The notes: generated by a model from the sequence alone, not told the origin. 7,468 bases of DNA from Prevotellaceae bacterium (GCA_031278495.1 JAITKG010000040.1:1-7468); one strand, 5' to 3'. Counted from the stretch's first letter, positions 1 to 7,168 are shown. Translations and numbers: made by a program.

Positions 1-837
1 AACTTTATAGTGAGTAGCCATGCGCAGCCGATAACAACTAAGACTGTAGCAAAAACAAATTTAACCGTTACTTCGTCAAGTACATTTACAGACGCCACCG
101 GCTGTCCCGGTATTGGCAGTCTTTATTGCCCCTACACCGGCAGCGATTTGTATATGGACGCAACGCATCTTTGCCAACAGCGTACCAGCGGCGCGCAGAA
201 TTGGGAAGCGTGGATAAAAGACACGCGGGATAACGAATATTACAGAATTGTATATATGCCCGACGATAAATGGTGGTTAGCACAGAATGTGAAGTTAGCA
301 AGCTATGGTGGCTCTGAGGTAGGTGCTGCTATTAGCGGCTGTACGAAAGATGAATGCGGAAGAGGTTATACACGTAACGAAACTATTGCCGCTTGGGGCG
401 GTACCAGTGGTGTGGGAGAAAATAAACAGGGCGTTTGCCCATCTGGTTGGATTTTGCCGACATATGTTCAATATCAAAACTTATTTAAGGCAATCAATAG
501 CAATATAAACTTTACTGCCTTTGGGACAGCATCATGTGGAGGTTATTACTTCATAGATGCAACTGTGGTAACACGATTGAAGAACAGTAGTTGGTCATGC
601 AATCCTGGTACTGATTACTATGGTTGGGCTCAGTTGAAAGAACCAAGTACATGTACGAGCACTACACTGGAATCTTGCTGGTACTACATAACTGCCCAAA
701 AAAATACGTCCACGGCAACAAGGGTAAGGTTCGCATTTAGAGATTGCGATGCAGTTAAGTCATGTAATCAGGTTACCCAAGTTTGGATACCATTAACAAC
801 CGCACGAGGTGAAGTCCGTTGTTTCAGCCAACTATAA
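1..837 (+). CDS. FISUMP-domain surface protein, 3' part only
   Basis: The frame is open from the first base, so the gene most likely begins upstream; the GTG at base 10 is probably an internal valine codon. 278 residues are visible, numbered here from base 1. The recognisable part resembles the Fibrobacter succinogenes major paralogous (FISUMP) domain found in secreted proteins of Fibrobacteres and Bacteroidetes: a YRIVYMPDDKWWLAQNVK stretch (about 81-98), GVCPSGWILP (144-153) and a closing VRCF near the C-terminus. The domain's biochemical function is not known. The visible part contains 13 cysteines, which fits an exported, disulfide-bonded protein, but the signal peptide would lie outside the window. 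No membrane segment or sorting domain is visible, and the protein ends a few residues after the domain. The sequence is visibly more A/T-rich than the downstream oxidoreductase gene. Family assignment is fairly confident; cell-surface location is inferred. Confidence 0.78.
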   Translation, partial: NFIVSSHAQPITTKTVAKTNLTVTSSSTFTDATGCPGIGSLYCPYTGSDLYMDATHLCQQRTSGAQNWEAWIKDTRDNEYYRIVYMPDDKWWLAQNVKLASYGGSEVGAAISGCTKDECGRGYTRNETIAAWGGTSGVGENKQGVCPSGWILPTYVQYQNLFKAINSNINFTAFGTASCGGYYFIDATVVTRLKNSSWSCNPGTDYYGWAQLKEPSTCTSTTLESCWYYITAQKNTSTATRVRFAFRDCDAVKSCNQVTQVWIPLTTARGEVRCFSQL

Positions 838-856
838 TTTTTATCCAAAATTATAG
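832..856 (+). terminator. AT-rich hairpin overlapping the FISUMP stop codon
   Basis: The 10-bp arms 832-841 and 847-855 plus G856 pair perfectly (CTATAATTTT with AAAATTATAG) around the loop TATCC. The TAA stop (835-837) lies inside the left arm. Nearly all pairs are A-T and no T-run follows, so this is not a standard intrinsic terminator. It may protect the 3' end of the mRNA or act together with the hairpin at 865-887. Confidence 0.35.
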
Positions 857-862
857 AAAGAA

Positions 863-890
863 TTGGAAGCAAAAAAATACTGCTTCCCAA
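863..890 (+). terminator. Second hairpin after the FISUMP gene, possible terminator
   Basis: GGAAGCA (865-871) pairs perfectly with TGCTTCC (881-887) around an A-rich 9-base loop. With one bulged C the stem extends to TTGG/CCCAA (863-890). It lies 28 bases after the stop codon, where a terminator is expected. No T-run follows, so termination is plausible rather than shown. Confidence 0.4.
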
Positions 891-1130
891 CAACGCTATG
901 CCTTATTCTACTTGGGGGTTCATCGTACAAGCATGAAAAAATAAAAATGTTCTCACAATGCTGTTGTGATTTGAACTTTCTTCCGGCGCACCACTATGAA
1001 ACCTTAAATTATGAAATCTTTGAATGCTGTTGAGAAGAGGGCAAGCCAGGCACGGCTTGCAGCCCGGTTGCATTGGTTGGTTGAATCTGCGAATGTACTT
1101 CCTTCCATGCAGCTTTTTCCATGTGCTATA
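891..1130. other. Intergenic stretch without a supported gene
   Basis: This is the main part of the gap between the FISUMP gene and nifJ. It holds a small dyad, TCACAA-N5-TTGTGA (953-969). The 10-mer AATGCTGTTG occurs twice as a direct repeat (957-966 and 1023-1032, 66 bases apart). A 14-mer, TGAAATCTTTGAAT (1012-1025), recurs at 6242-6255. A GC-rich hairpin sits at 1039-1065 and is listed separately. A 45-codon frame (1011-1148) exists but is not convincing as a gene. Confidence 0.6.
1039..1065. repeat. GC-rich hairpin upstream of nifJ
   Basis: GCAAGCC (1041-1047) pairs perfectly with GGCTTGC (1054-1060) around a 6-base loop, AGGCAC. The stem can be continued by GG (1039-1040) pairing with CC (1064-1065), leaving the bases between unpaired. 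It lies about 75 bases before the nifJ promoter, with no T-run on either side. It may be a remnant palindromic repeat, a protein site or a late terminator for the upstream gene; the sequence does not decide. Confidence 0.4.
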
Positions 1131-1145
1131 AAAATTGTATATTTG
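1115..1145 (+). promoter_or_regulatory. Bacteroidetes-type promoter for nifJ
   Basis: TATATTTG (1138-1145) matches the Bacteroidetes -7 consensus TAnnTTTG exactly. A weak -33 match, TTTT (1115-1118, consensus TTTG), lies 19 bases upstream of it. Transcription would start near 1150-1152, giving a leader of about 34 A/T-rich bases before the ATG at 1185 with no Shine-Dalgarno sequence. This supports nifJ being transcribed separately from the FISUMP gene. Confidence 0.65.
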
Positions 1146-1170
1146 TAGCTTCTTTTAACAATACAATTTT
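1131..1170. promoter_or_regulatory. Perfect inverted repeat centred on the predicted nifJ transcription start
   Basis: AAAATTGTAT (1131-1140) and ATACAATTTT (1161-1170) are exact reverse complements separated by 20 bases. The left arm overlaps the -7 element, the right arm lies in the leader, and the centre (about 1150) falls at the predicted start. The left arm is upstream of the start, so an RNA hairpin is unlikely; an operator for a dimeric regulator is the simpler reading. No regulator can be assigned from the sequence. Confidence 0.45.
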
Positions 1171-1184
1171 AAATTTATTTTATA

Positions 1185-4100
1185 ATGGCAAAAGAGAAAA
1201 AATTTATTACATGCGACGGCAACTATGCTGCCGCCCACGTGGCTTACCTTTTCAGCGAAACCGCCGCTATCTATCCTATCACGCCTTCTTCTACGATGGC
1301 AGAGTACGTGGACGAATGGGCAGCCTTTGGTAAGAAAAACCTTTTCGGCGAACCGGTAAAAGTGGTGGAAATGCAAAGCGAAGGCGGCGCGGCTGGCGCC
1401 GTACACGGCTCCTTGCAAGCCGGCGCATTGACAACGACGTTTACAGCATCGCAGGGATTACTGCTGATGATTCCAAATATGTACAAAATTGCCGGCGAGT
1501 TGTTGCCGGCGGTATTCCATGTGTCGGCGCGGGCGTTGGCGGCGCAGGCGCTGTCTATTTTCGGCGACCACCAGGATGTGATGGCGGCGCGGCAAACAGG
1601 CTTTGCCATGCTGGCGTCAAGCAGCGTGCAGGAAGTAATGGATTTGGCGGCGGTGGCGCATCTGGCGTCGCTTAAATCGCGCATTCCGTTTGTACATTTC
1701 TTCGACGGTTTCCGCACGTCGCACGAAATTCAAAAGATTGAACTTATTGACGGCGATGCGTTGAAAGGCATGATTAGCGAAAAATCATTGCGCGCTTTCC
1801 GCCAGCGGGCGTTGAACCCGAATGCGCCTGTAACGCGCGGCACAGCGCAAAATCCCGATGTTTATTTCCAATCGCGCGAAGCCAGCAATGCGTTCTACGA
1901 CGCTGTGCCCGACATTGTGGCGCGTTATATGGGCGAAATCAGCGAACTGACGGGGCGTCATTACCTGCCGTTCGTATATTACGGGCACGAGCAGGCGGAA
2001 CAGGTGGTTGTCGCTATCGGTTCGGTGTGCGATACCTTGCGGGAAACGGTAGATTATTTAAATGCGCAGGGCGCAAAAACCGGCGTGGTGGCAGTGCATC
2101 TTTACCGCCCGTTCTCTGCCAAATATTTCCTGCGCGTGCTGCCTAAAAGCGTGCAGCGGATAGCCGTGCTTGACCGCACCAAAGAACCGGGCGCGAATGG
2201 CGAGCCGCTTTATATGGATGTAAAAGACGTGCTCTACGGGCAACCCAATGCGCCATTGGTGGTGGGTGGTCGTTACGGTTTGTCATCGAAAGATACTACG
2301 CCGGCGCAAATGCTTGCCGTGTTTGAAAACTTGAAATTGAACGAACCCAAAAACGGCTTTACTGTGGGCATTATAGATGATGTTACCTTCAAATCGCTGC
2401 CGCAAAAAGAAGAAATCAGTTTGGCGCAGTCCGGCACTTTTGAAGGCAAGTTCTACGGATTAGGCTCTGACGGCACAGTGGGCGCAAACAAGAATACGAT
2501 TAAAATTATCGGCGAAACAACGCCGAAATATTGCCAGGCATATTTCTCTTACGACAGTAAGAAATCGGGCGGATTCACCTGCTCGCACCTGCGTTTTGGC
2601 GACCACCCGATCAATTCGCCGTACTTGGTTACTACGCCTGATTTTGTAGCATGCCATGTACCTTCATATCTCCACAAGTACGATGTATTGCGCGGTATCA
2701 AGCCGGGCGGGACGTTGCTGCTAAACAGCCTGTGGGATGTTGAAGAAACGAAAAAACGCTTGCCCGATTTTGTGAAACGCACACTGGCAGAAAAGAAAAT
2801 CAATTTTTATATTATCAATGCGACCAAGATTGCCGAAGAAATCGGGTTAGGCAACCGTACCAATACTATTTTGCAAGCGGCATTCTTCAAAATCGCCAAC
2901 GTCATTCCATTTGCGCAGGCGGTGAAAGAAATGAAGAAAGCCATTGAAAAAAGCTATGGCAAAAAAGGGGAAGACGTGGTGAAACGTAACTATGCCGCCG
3001 TAGATCGCGGCAGCGAAGTAACCAAAGTAAGCATACCTGCCGAATGGGTTAACTACAGCGGCAAGTTCGAAGCCGACACAAATCAACGCTTGGCGCCCGA
3101 ATGGATAAAGCATGTAGCCGATGTAGTGAATGCGCAAAACGGCGACGATTTGCCGGTGAGCGCTTTTATAAACTATGAAGACGGCACGATGCCTGCCGGT
3201 TCCGCAGCCTACGAAAAACGCGGCATTGCAGTACATGTGCCCGAATGGATAGCCGAAAATTGCATCCAGTGTAATCAATGTTCGTATGTATGCCCGCACG
3301 CGGTTATCCGCCCGTTCCTGCTGACTGAAGAAGAAGCGGCAAAAGTTCCCGGCGGGCTGAAAAGCGTGAAAGGTAACGGTCCATTCAAAGAATACAATTT
3401 CCGGATGCAGGTGTCGCCGCTCGACTGTTCGGGTTGCGGGAACTGCGCCGAAGTCTGCCCCGCGAAAACAAAAGCCTTAGTGATGCAACCCCTCGAATCG
3501 CAAATGCCCGAACAGGCGCATTTCGATTACCTGCATGCCAATGTAGGCTATAAAGATACCGTGCAGGACAAACGGGCAAATTTGAAAAACAGCCAATTCT
3601 CGCAACCGTTATTTGAATTTTCGGGCGCGTGCGCAGGTTGCGGCGAAACGCCGTATATCAAAGCGATTACACAACTGTTCGGCGACCGCATGATGGTTGC
3701 CAACGCCACCGGCTGCTCGTCCATTTATGGCGGTTCATTCCCGGCGTCGCCCTACTGCGCGAACAAAGACGGGCGCGGTCCCGCATGGGCAAATTCGCTG
3801 TTTGAAGACAATGCCGAATTTGGACTCGGTATGCGCTTGGGGTCGGAGCGGGTGCGCGACCACCTCGCCGCCTTGATGCTGCAAGGGCAGGAATGCCAAA
3901 GCTGCTCAACAGAGCTGAAAGCATTGTTTGCCGAATGGATTACCCACCGCAGCGACGCTGCAAAAACAAGCGAATTAACCGGACAAATTATTCCGTTAGC
4001 CGCTGCCTGCTCCTGCGATATTTGCAAAGAGATTATGGAACTCAAAGGCTTTTTGACAGTGCGTTCCAACTGGATTTTCGGCGGCGACGGCTGGGCGTAT

Positions 4101-4709
4101 GACATCGGCTACGGCGGATTAGACCATGTGCTGGCGTCGGGCGAAAATGTAAACGTGCTGGTGCTTGACACCGAAGTATATTCCAACACCGGCGGGCAAT
4201 CGTCAAAATCTACGCCGGCAGGCGCGGTGGCAAAATTCGCTACCGCCGGAAAACGGGTGCGCAAAAAAGACTTGGGCATGATGGCTATCAGCTATGGCTA
4301 CGTGTATGTTTCGCAAGTAGCGATGGGCGCCAGCCAACAGCAATTCTTCAATGCCATGAAAGAAGCGGAAGCCTATAACGGTCCGTCGTTAATCATTGCT
4401 TATGCTCCTTGCATCAACCACGGGCTGAAGAACGGCATGGGCGCTACGCAGCGCGAAGAAAAGCTGGCGGTGGAATGCGGCTATTGGCATTTGTACCGCT
4501 TCAATCCCGCGCTGGAAGAGGCAGGGAAGAATCCCTTCTCGCTCGACAGCAAAGAACCCGACTGGACAAAATTCCAAGCCTTCCTGAAAGGCGAAGTCCG
4601 CTATGCCTCGTTAGGACAGGCGTTCCCGGAAGAAGCCGATGAGCTCTTCCAACGTACCGAAGAATTTGCCAAATGGCGTTACAATACCTACAAACGGTTG
4701 GCGAACTGA
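1185..4709 (+). CDS. nifJ: Pyruvate:ferredoxin (flavodoxin) oxidoreductase, single-chain
   Basis: This cytoplasmic, oxygen-sensitive enzyme converts pyruvate, CoA and oxidised ferredoxin to acetyl-CoA, CO2 and reduced ferredoxin. At 1174 aa it has the usual length of the fused form. In order it shows the N-terminal pyruvate/thiamine diphosphate domain (YPITPSS 30-36, SEGGAAGAVHG 65-75), a transketolase-C-like domain (about 255-375), the gamma domain with GSDGTVGANK (427-436), an EKR-type linker, and a two-cluster ferredoxin domain (Cys 693, 696, 699, 703 and 748, 751, 754, 758). The C-terminal domain carries the thiamine motif GDGWAYDIG (968-976) with SNTGG (1000-1004), and Cys 816, 819, 844 and 1076 for the proximal cluster. 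T33, E66, R116 and N1001 correspond to catalytic residues of the Desulfovibrio africanus enzyme. That enzyme's protective C-terminal extension is absent. The ATG was chosen because it follows the promoter directly and starts a typical MAKEKKFITCDGN terminus. The frame is intact. Confidence 0.97.
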   Translation: MAKEKKFITCDGNYAAAHVAYLFSETAAIYPITPSSTMAEYVDEWAAFGKKNLFGEPVKVVEMQSEGGAAGAVHGSLQAGALTTTFTASQGLLLMIPNMYKIAGELLPAVFHVSARALAAQALSIFGDHQDVMAARQTGFAMLASSSVQEVMDLAAVAHLASLKSRIPFVHFFDGFRTSHEIQKIELIDGDALKGMISEKSLRAFRQRALNPNAPVTRGTAQNPDVYFQSREASNAFYDAVPDIVARYMGEISELTGRHYLPFVYYGHEQAEQVVVAIGSVCDTLRETVDYLNAQGAKTGVVAVHLYRPFSAKYFLRVLPKSVQRIAVLDRTKEPGANGEPLYMDVKDVLYGQPNAPLVVGGRYGLSSKDTTPAQMLAVFENLKLNEPKNGFTVGIIDDVTFKSLPQKEEISLAQSGTFEGKFYGLGSDGTVGANKNTIKIIGETTPKYCQAYFSYDSKKSGGFTCSHLRFGDHPINSPYLVTTPDFVACHVPSYLHKYDVLRGIKPGGTLLLNSLWDVEETKKRLPDFVKRTLAEKKINFYIINATKIAEEIGLGNRTNTILQAAFFKIANVIPFAQAVKEMKKAIEKSYGKKGEDVVKRNYAAVDRGSEVTKVSIPAEWVNYSGKFEADTNQRLAPEWIKHVADVVNAQNGDDLPVSAFINYEDGTMPAGSAAYEKRGIAVHVPEWIAENCIQCNQCSYVCPHAVIRPFLLTEEEAAKVPGGLKSVKGNGPFKEYNFRMQVSPLDCSGCGNCAEVCPAKTKALVMQPLESQMPEQAHFDYLHANVGYKDTVQDKRANLKNSQFSQPLFEFSGACAGCGETPYIKAITQLFGDRMMVANATGCSSIYGGSFPASPYCANKDGRGPAWANSLFEDNAEFGLGMRLGSERVRDHLAALMLQGQECQSCSTELKALFAEWITHRSDAAKTSELTGQIIPLAAACSCDICKEIMELKGFLTVRSNWIFGGDGWAYDIGYGGLDHVLASGENVNVLVLDTEVYSNTGGQSSKSTPAGAVAKFATAGKRVRKKDLGMMAISYGYVYVSQVAMGASQQQFFNAMKEAEAYNGPSLIIAYAPCINHGLKNGMGATQREEKLAVECGYWHLYRFNPALEEAGKNPFSLDSKEPDWTKFQAFLKGEVRYASLGQAFPEEADELFQRTEEFAKWRYNTYKRLAN

Positions 4710-4718
4710 CGTGGCACA

Positions 4719-4742
4719 GCTAATGTGCTAATATGACTAATT
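4719..4742. repeat. Degenerate tandem repeat of a CTAAT-containing 8-mer
   Basis: Just after the nifJ stop the units GCTAATGT (4719-4726), GCTAATAT (4727-4734) and GACTAATT (4735-4742) follow each other; CTAAT recurs at 4720, 4728 and 4737. The first unit also forms the loop and right arm of a small hairpin, GCACA-GCTAA-TGTGC (4714-4728). It is probably slippage-derived intergenic DNA. Confidence 0.45.
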
Positions 4743-4752
4743 GGCTGACGCC

Positions 4753-4793
4753 GGAACAATGAAGCCTGTGCGCCGTGCTTCATTATCCGTTCC
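4753..4793 (+). terminator. Strong hairpin after nifJ, probable terminator
   Basis: AATGAAGC (4758-4765) pairs perfectly with GCTTCATT (4777-4784) around an 11-base loop. The stem is extended by GGAAC (4753-4757) with GTTCC (4789-4793) across a 4-base bulge (4785-4788). It lies 44 bases after the nifJ stop and before the next promoter, where transcription should end. No T-run follows immediately, so factor-dependent or stem-only termination is possible. Confidence 0.5.
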
Positions 4794-4824
4794 CCACGCG
4801 CCCTGCAAAAAAACGTTTTAATCT

Positions 4825-4858
4825 TTTGTGAAAAATCAAATTAAATACGTTATTTTTG
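4825..4858 (+). promoter_or_regulatory. Bacteroidetes-type promoter for the aldo/keto reductase gene
   Basis: TATTTTTG (4851-4858) fits the -7 consensus TAnnTTTG, and TTTG (4825-4828) fits the -33 element. The 22-base spacing is slightly long. A palindrome, AAAACGTTTT (4810-4819), lies just upstream and could bind a regulator. The start of transcription near 4864-4866 leaves about 18 leader bases before the ATG at 4883. This rules out the in-frame TTG at 4856, which lies inside the -7 element. Confidence 0.65.
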
Positions 4859-4882
4859 TATGTTCAAAATTTTACAACTTTT

Positions 4883-6244
4883 ATGAAAGCACGACACAAA
4901 GCGTCGGAACAGCCTGCGGATACCGTGACGCGCCGGCAGGCATTGAAGTATGCAGGGGCAGGTATCGTGGGCGCGGCGGGCGTATGGTTCGGGCTAAAAC
5001 ATACGCTGCTGAAAGATTATTTTCCGGACACGGACGGGCATGATATCCATCCGGTAACCACCCGGATTGACCCCCGCACGGGTGCGGCAATTTCGCTGCT
5101 GGCATTCGGGTGCATGCGCCTGCCGCTACGGGAGCAGGGAAAGCCGGATATCGACGAACCACGCGCTATGGAAATGATTGACTATGCGTACCGGCATGGG
5201 GTAAATTATTTCGATACGGCATGGTTCTACCATCAGGGGATGTCGGAAACTTTTATCGGCAAAGCCTTGCAGCGATATCCGCGAGAGACGTTTTACCTTG
5301 CCGATAAAATGCCGGGGCGCCTCATCGAAAGCCTCCGCCACGCAAAGGAAGTATTTGCGGAACAGTTGAAAAAATGCCGGGTGGATTATTTCGATTTTTA
5401 CCTCCTGCACAGCGTCGGGAAGGTCGAAGATTACGAACAGGTCTATGAAAAATATGGGGTGTACGATTATTTGGCGGAAGAAAAGGCAAAAGGGCGCATC
5501 CGCCGGCTGGGTTTTTCTTTCCACGGGCACCGCAATGACTTCCCTTACTTCGCCGACAAACATGATTGGGATTTTGCCATGATACAAGCCAATTATTTGG
5601 ATTGGGACATTGACGGTGCGTACCTGTACAACGAATTGGCGCAACGCAATATTCCTTGCCTGATCATGGAGCCGTTGCGCGGCGGCATGCTTGCCACCCT
5701 GAATCCCGATGCGGTGAAAATCCTGCAAACCGCCGACGCCCGCAGGAGTGCGGCTTCGTGGGCTTTCCGGTGGATTGCCTCCCAACCCAATATTCTCACG
5801 GTATTGAGCGGCATGAGTAACTTGGAACAGGTCAAGGACAACGTGAAAACCATGACCGGTTTCGAGCCAATGACCGGAGAGCAGTATGCCGTAGTAACAA
5901 AAGCTTTGGCGGCTTTCCAACGCGTGAAGCCGGTTCCTTGCACGGAATGCGAATACTGCATGCCCTGCCCAGCCAACGTAAATATCCCGCTGGTATTTAA
6001 AACTTATAACAGATGCGTCAGCGAAAGCAACGTGCCCGACTTGAACGCCTCGCGCAACAGCGATTTCCGGAAAAAGCGAAGGACATTCCTGGCGTCAATG
6101 AATAATTTTATCCCGGAAAAAGAACGCGCGGCGCGGTGTATCGGCTGCAACCATTGCTTGCCCCTTTGTCCGCAACGCATAGCGATTACGGACAAGATGC
6201 ACGAAATTTCGGATTTGATAAAATCCTTACAATTTACATCCTGA
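4883..6244 (+). CDS. Tat-signal aldo/keto reductase with C-terminal two-cluster ferredoxin domain
   Basis: 453 aa from the ATG at 4883. An in-frame TTG at 4856 would add nine residues but lies inside the promoter. The N-terminus has a twin-arginine motif, TRRQALK (R17, R18), followed by a mildly hydrophobic AGAGIVGAAGVWFGL stretch, suggesting Tat export of the folded, cofactor-loaded protein. No clear cleavage site is visible, so it may stay anchored. The barrel shows the complete aldo/keto reductase tetrad: D111 (YFDTA), Y116 (WFYHQG), K142 (LADKMP) and H176 (YLLHS). The C-terminus carries Cys 353, 356, 359 and 362 (CTECEYCMPCP) and Cys 419, 422, 425 and 429 (CIGCNHCLPLCP), enough for two [4Fe-4S] clusters. 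This fusion is a known family in anaerobes, but the substrate is unknown and cannot be read from the sequence. It has its own promoter and is followed after 35 bases by an AraC-type regulator, probably in the same transcript. Confidence 0.9.
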   Translation: MKARHKASEQPADTVTRRQALKYAGAGIVGAAGVWFGLKHTLLKDYFPDTDGHDIHPVTTRIDPRTGAAISLLAFGCMRLPLREQGKPDIDEPRAMEMIDYAYRHGVNYFDTAWFYHQGMSETFIGKALQRYPRETFYLADKMPGRLIESLRHAKEVFAEQLKKCRVDYFDFYLLHSVGKVEDYEQVYEKYGVYDYLAEEKAKGRIRRLGFSFHGHRNDFPYFADKHDWDFAMIQANYLDWDIDGAYLYNELAQRNIPCLIMEPLRGGMLATLNPDAVKILQTADARRSAASWAFRWIASQPNILTVLSGMSNLEQVKDNVKTMTGFEPMTGEQYAVVTKALAAFQRVKPVPCTECEYCMPCPANVNIPLVFKTYNRCVSESNVPDLNASRNSDFRKKRRTFLASMNNFIPEKERAARCIGCNHCLPLCPQRIAITDKMHEISDLIKSLQFTS

Positions 6245-6267
6245 AATCTTTGAATTTTTAAACCTTT
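6244..6267. repeat. Degenerate period-8 repeat between reductase and regulator genes
   Basis: Three 8-base units, AAATCTTT (6244-6251), GAATTTTT (6252-6259) and AAACCTTT (6260-6267), fill most of the 35-base gap and begin at the last base of the reductase stop codon. The same unit occurs in the opposite orientation after the regulator gene (7169-7200). No promoter matching TAnnTTTG is visible in this gap. Confidence 0.5.
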
Positions 6268-6279
6268 AATACCTCAACC

Positions 6280-7167
6280 ATGAAACACAACCTATCTGCT
6301 ATCAGGGAAATTACTCCTTTGTCGAAAGAAGATTGCTTTTATATCGCCGACCGGCAAAAAACGGAGTTTACGTATCCTATCCATAGCCACAACGAATTTG
6401 AACTGAACTTTATTGCGCACGCCTCCGGAGTTAAACGGATTGTCGGCGACTCCATTGAAATTATCGGCGAATACGACCTTGTCCTCATCACCGGCGAAGA
6501 TTTGGAACATGTGTGGGAACAGTATGAATGCCGTTCGCAGCATATCCGCGAGATTACTATTCAATTTTCTTCCGAATTGTTTTTTGCCGATTTTATCAGG
6601 AAAAATCAATTCGGCACCATTCGCAAAATGTTGGAACAAGCGCAAAACGGGTTATCTTTCCCGATAGAAGCCATCCTGCAGGTCTTCCGCTTATTGGATA
6701 CGTTATCGAGCAAGCAGGGATTTTATGCCGTGCTTGATTTCCTTGCCATCCTTTACGAATTATCCCTGTTCTGCGACAAAGCGCGGACACTGTCGAGTTC
6801 TTCGTTTGCAAAAATAGGCGTGAAGTCCGACAGCCGCCGCGTACAAAAAGTGCAGGAATATATCAATGCACACTACAGAGAGGAAATCCGCCTGAACGAA
6901 TTGTCCGGCTTAATCAACATGACGCCTGTGGCTTTCAGCCGCTTTTTCAAACTGCGTACCGGCGAAAGATTGACGGACTATATCATTGATATCCGTTTGG
7001 GACACGCCACCCGCCTGCTGGTGGATTCGACGATGTCTATTTCCGAAATATGCTATACTTGCGGCTTTAACAATATTTCCAATTTTAACCGCATATTTAA
7101 AAAGCGCAAAAATTGCGCCCCAAAAGACTTCCGCGAAAATTACCGGAAAAAGAAAATGGTTGTTTAG
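6280..7167 (+). CDS. AraC-family transcriptional regulator with cupin sensor domain
   Basis: 295 aa, the normal length for a one-component AraC-type regulator. The N-terminal part has a cupin-like ligand-binding domain beginning with PIHSHNEFELNF (33-44; H35, H37 and E41 lie where cupins often bind metal or ligand) and continuing through GEYDLVLITGEDLEHVW. A helical linker covers about 110-180. The C-terminal DNA-binding domain (about 187-287) has two helix-turn-helix units: LNELSGLINMTPVAFSRFFK (205-224) and the most conserved part of the family, ISEICYTCGFNNISNFNRIF (254-273), followed by the usual P-x-x-F/Y-R end (APKDFR). The ATG at 6280 has no Shine-Dalgarno sequence. It lies 35 bases after the reductase stop without its own recognisable promoter, so co-transcription is likely. 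It may control the reductase gene, itself or nearby genes; the ligand is unknown. Confidence 0.93.
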   Translation: MKHNLSAIREITPLSKEDCFYIADRQKTEFTYPIHSHNEFELNFIAHASGVKRIVGDSIEIIGEYDLVLITGEDLEHVWEQYECRSQHIREITIQFSSELFFADFIRKNQFGTIRKMLEQAQNGLSFPIEAILQVFRLLDTLSSKQGFYAVLDFLAILYELSLFCDKARTLSSSSFAKIGVKSDSRRVQKVQEYINAHYREEIRLNELSGLINMTPVAFSRFFKLRTGERLTDYIIDIRLGHATRLLVDSTMSISEICYTCGFNNISNFNRIFKKRKNCAPKDFRENYRKKKMVV

Positions 7168-7168
7168 G

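Noticed and set aside
10..12. GTG as start codon of the FISUMP protein
   Set aside because: The frame is open to base 1 and the sequence after it lacks a signal peptide expected for this exported family, so the gene almost certainly starts upstream.
1011..1148. 45-codon + strand frame beginning MKSLNAVEKRASQARLAARL
   Set aside because: It has no ribosome-binding or promoter support, contains the 1039-1065 hairpin, and ends inside the nifJ -7 element. Its translation resembles nothing known to me.
2847..3299. 150-codon open frame on the - strand inside nifJ
   Set aside because: It is a shadow of the GC-biased nifJ coding frame with no recognisable motifs.
4856..4882. Alternative TTG start nine codons upstream for the aldo/keto reductase
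   Set aside because: The TTG lies within the -7 promoter element and before the predicted transcription start; the ATG at 4883 gives a normal Tat signal.
5126..5920. 264-codon open frame on the - strand
   Set aside because: It is wholly antisense to the aldo/keto reductase gene, whose catalytic and cluster motifs are certain, and its translation resembles no family I know.
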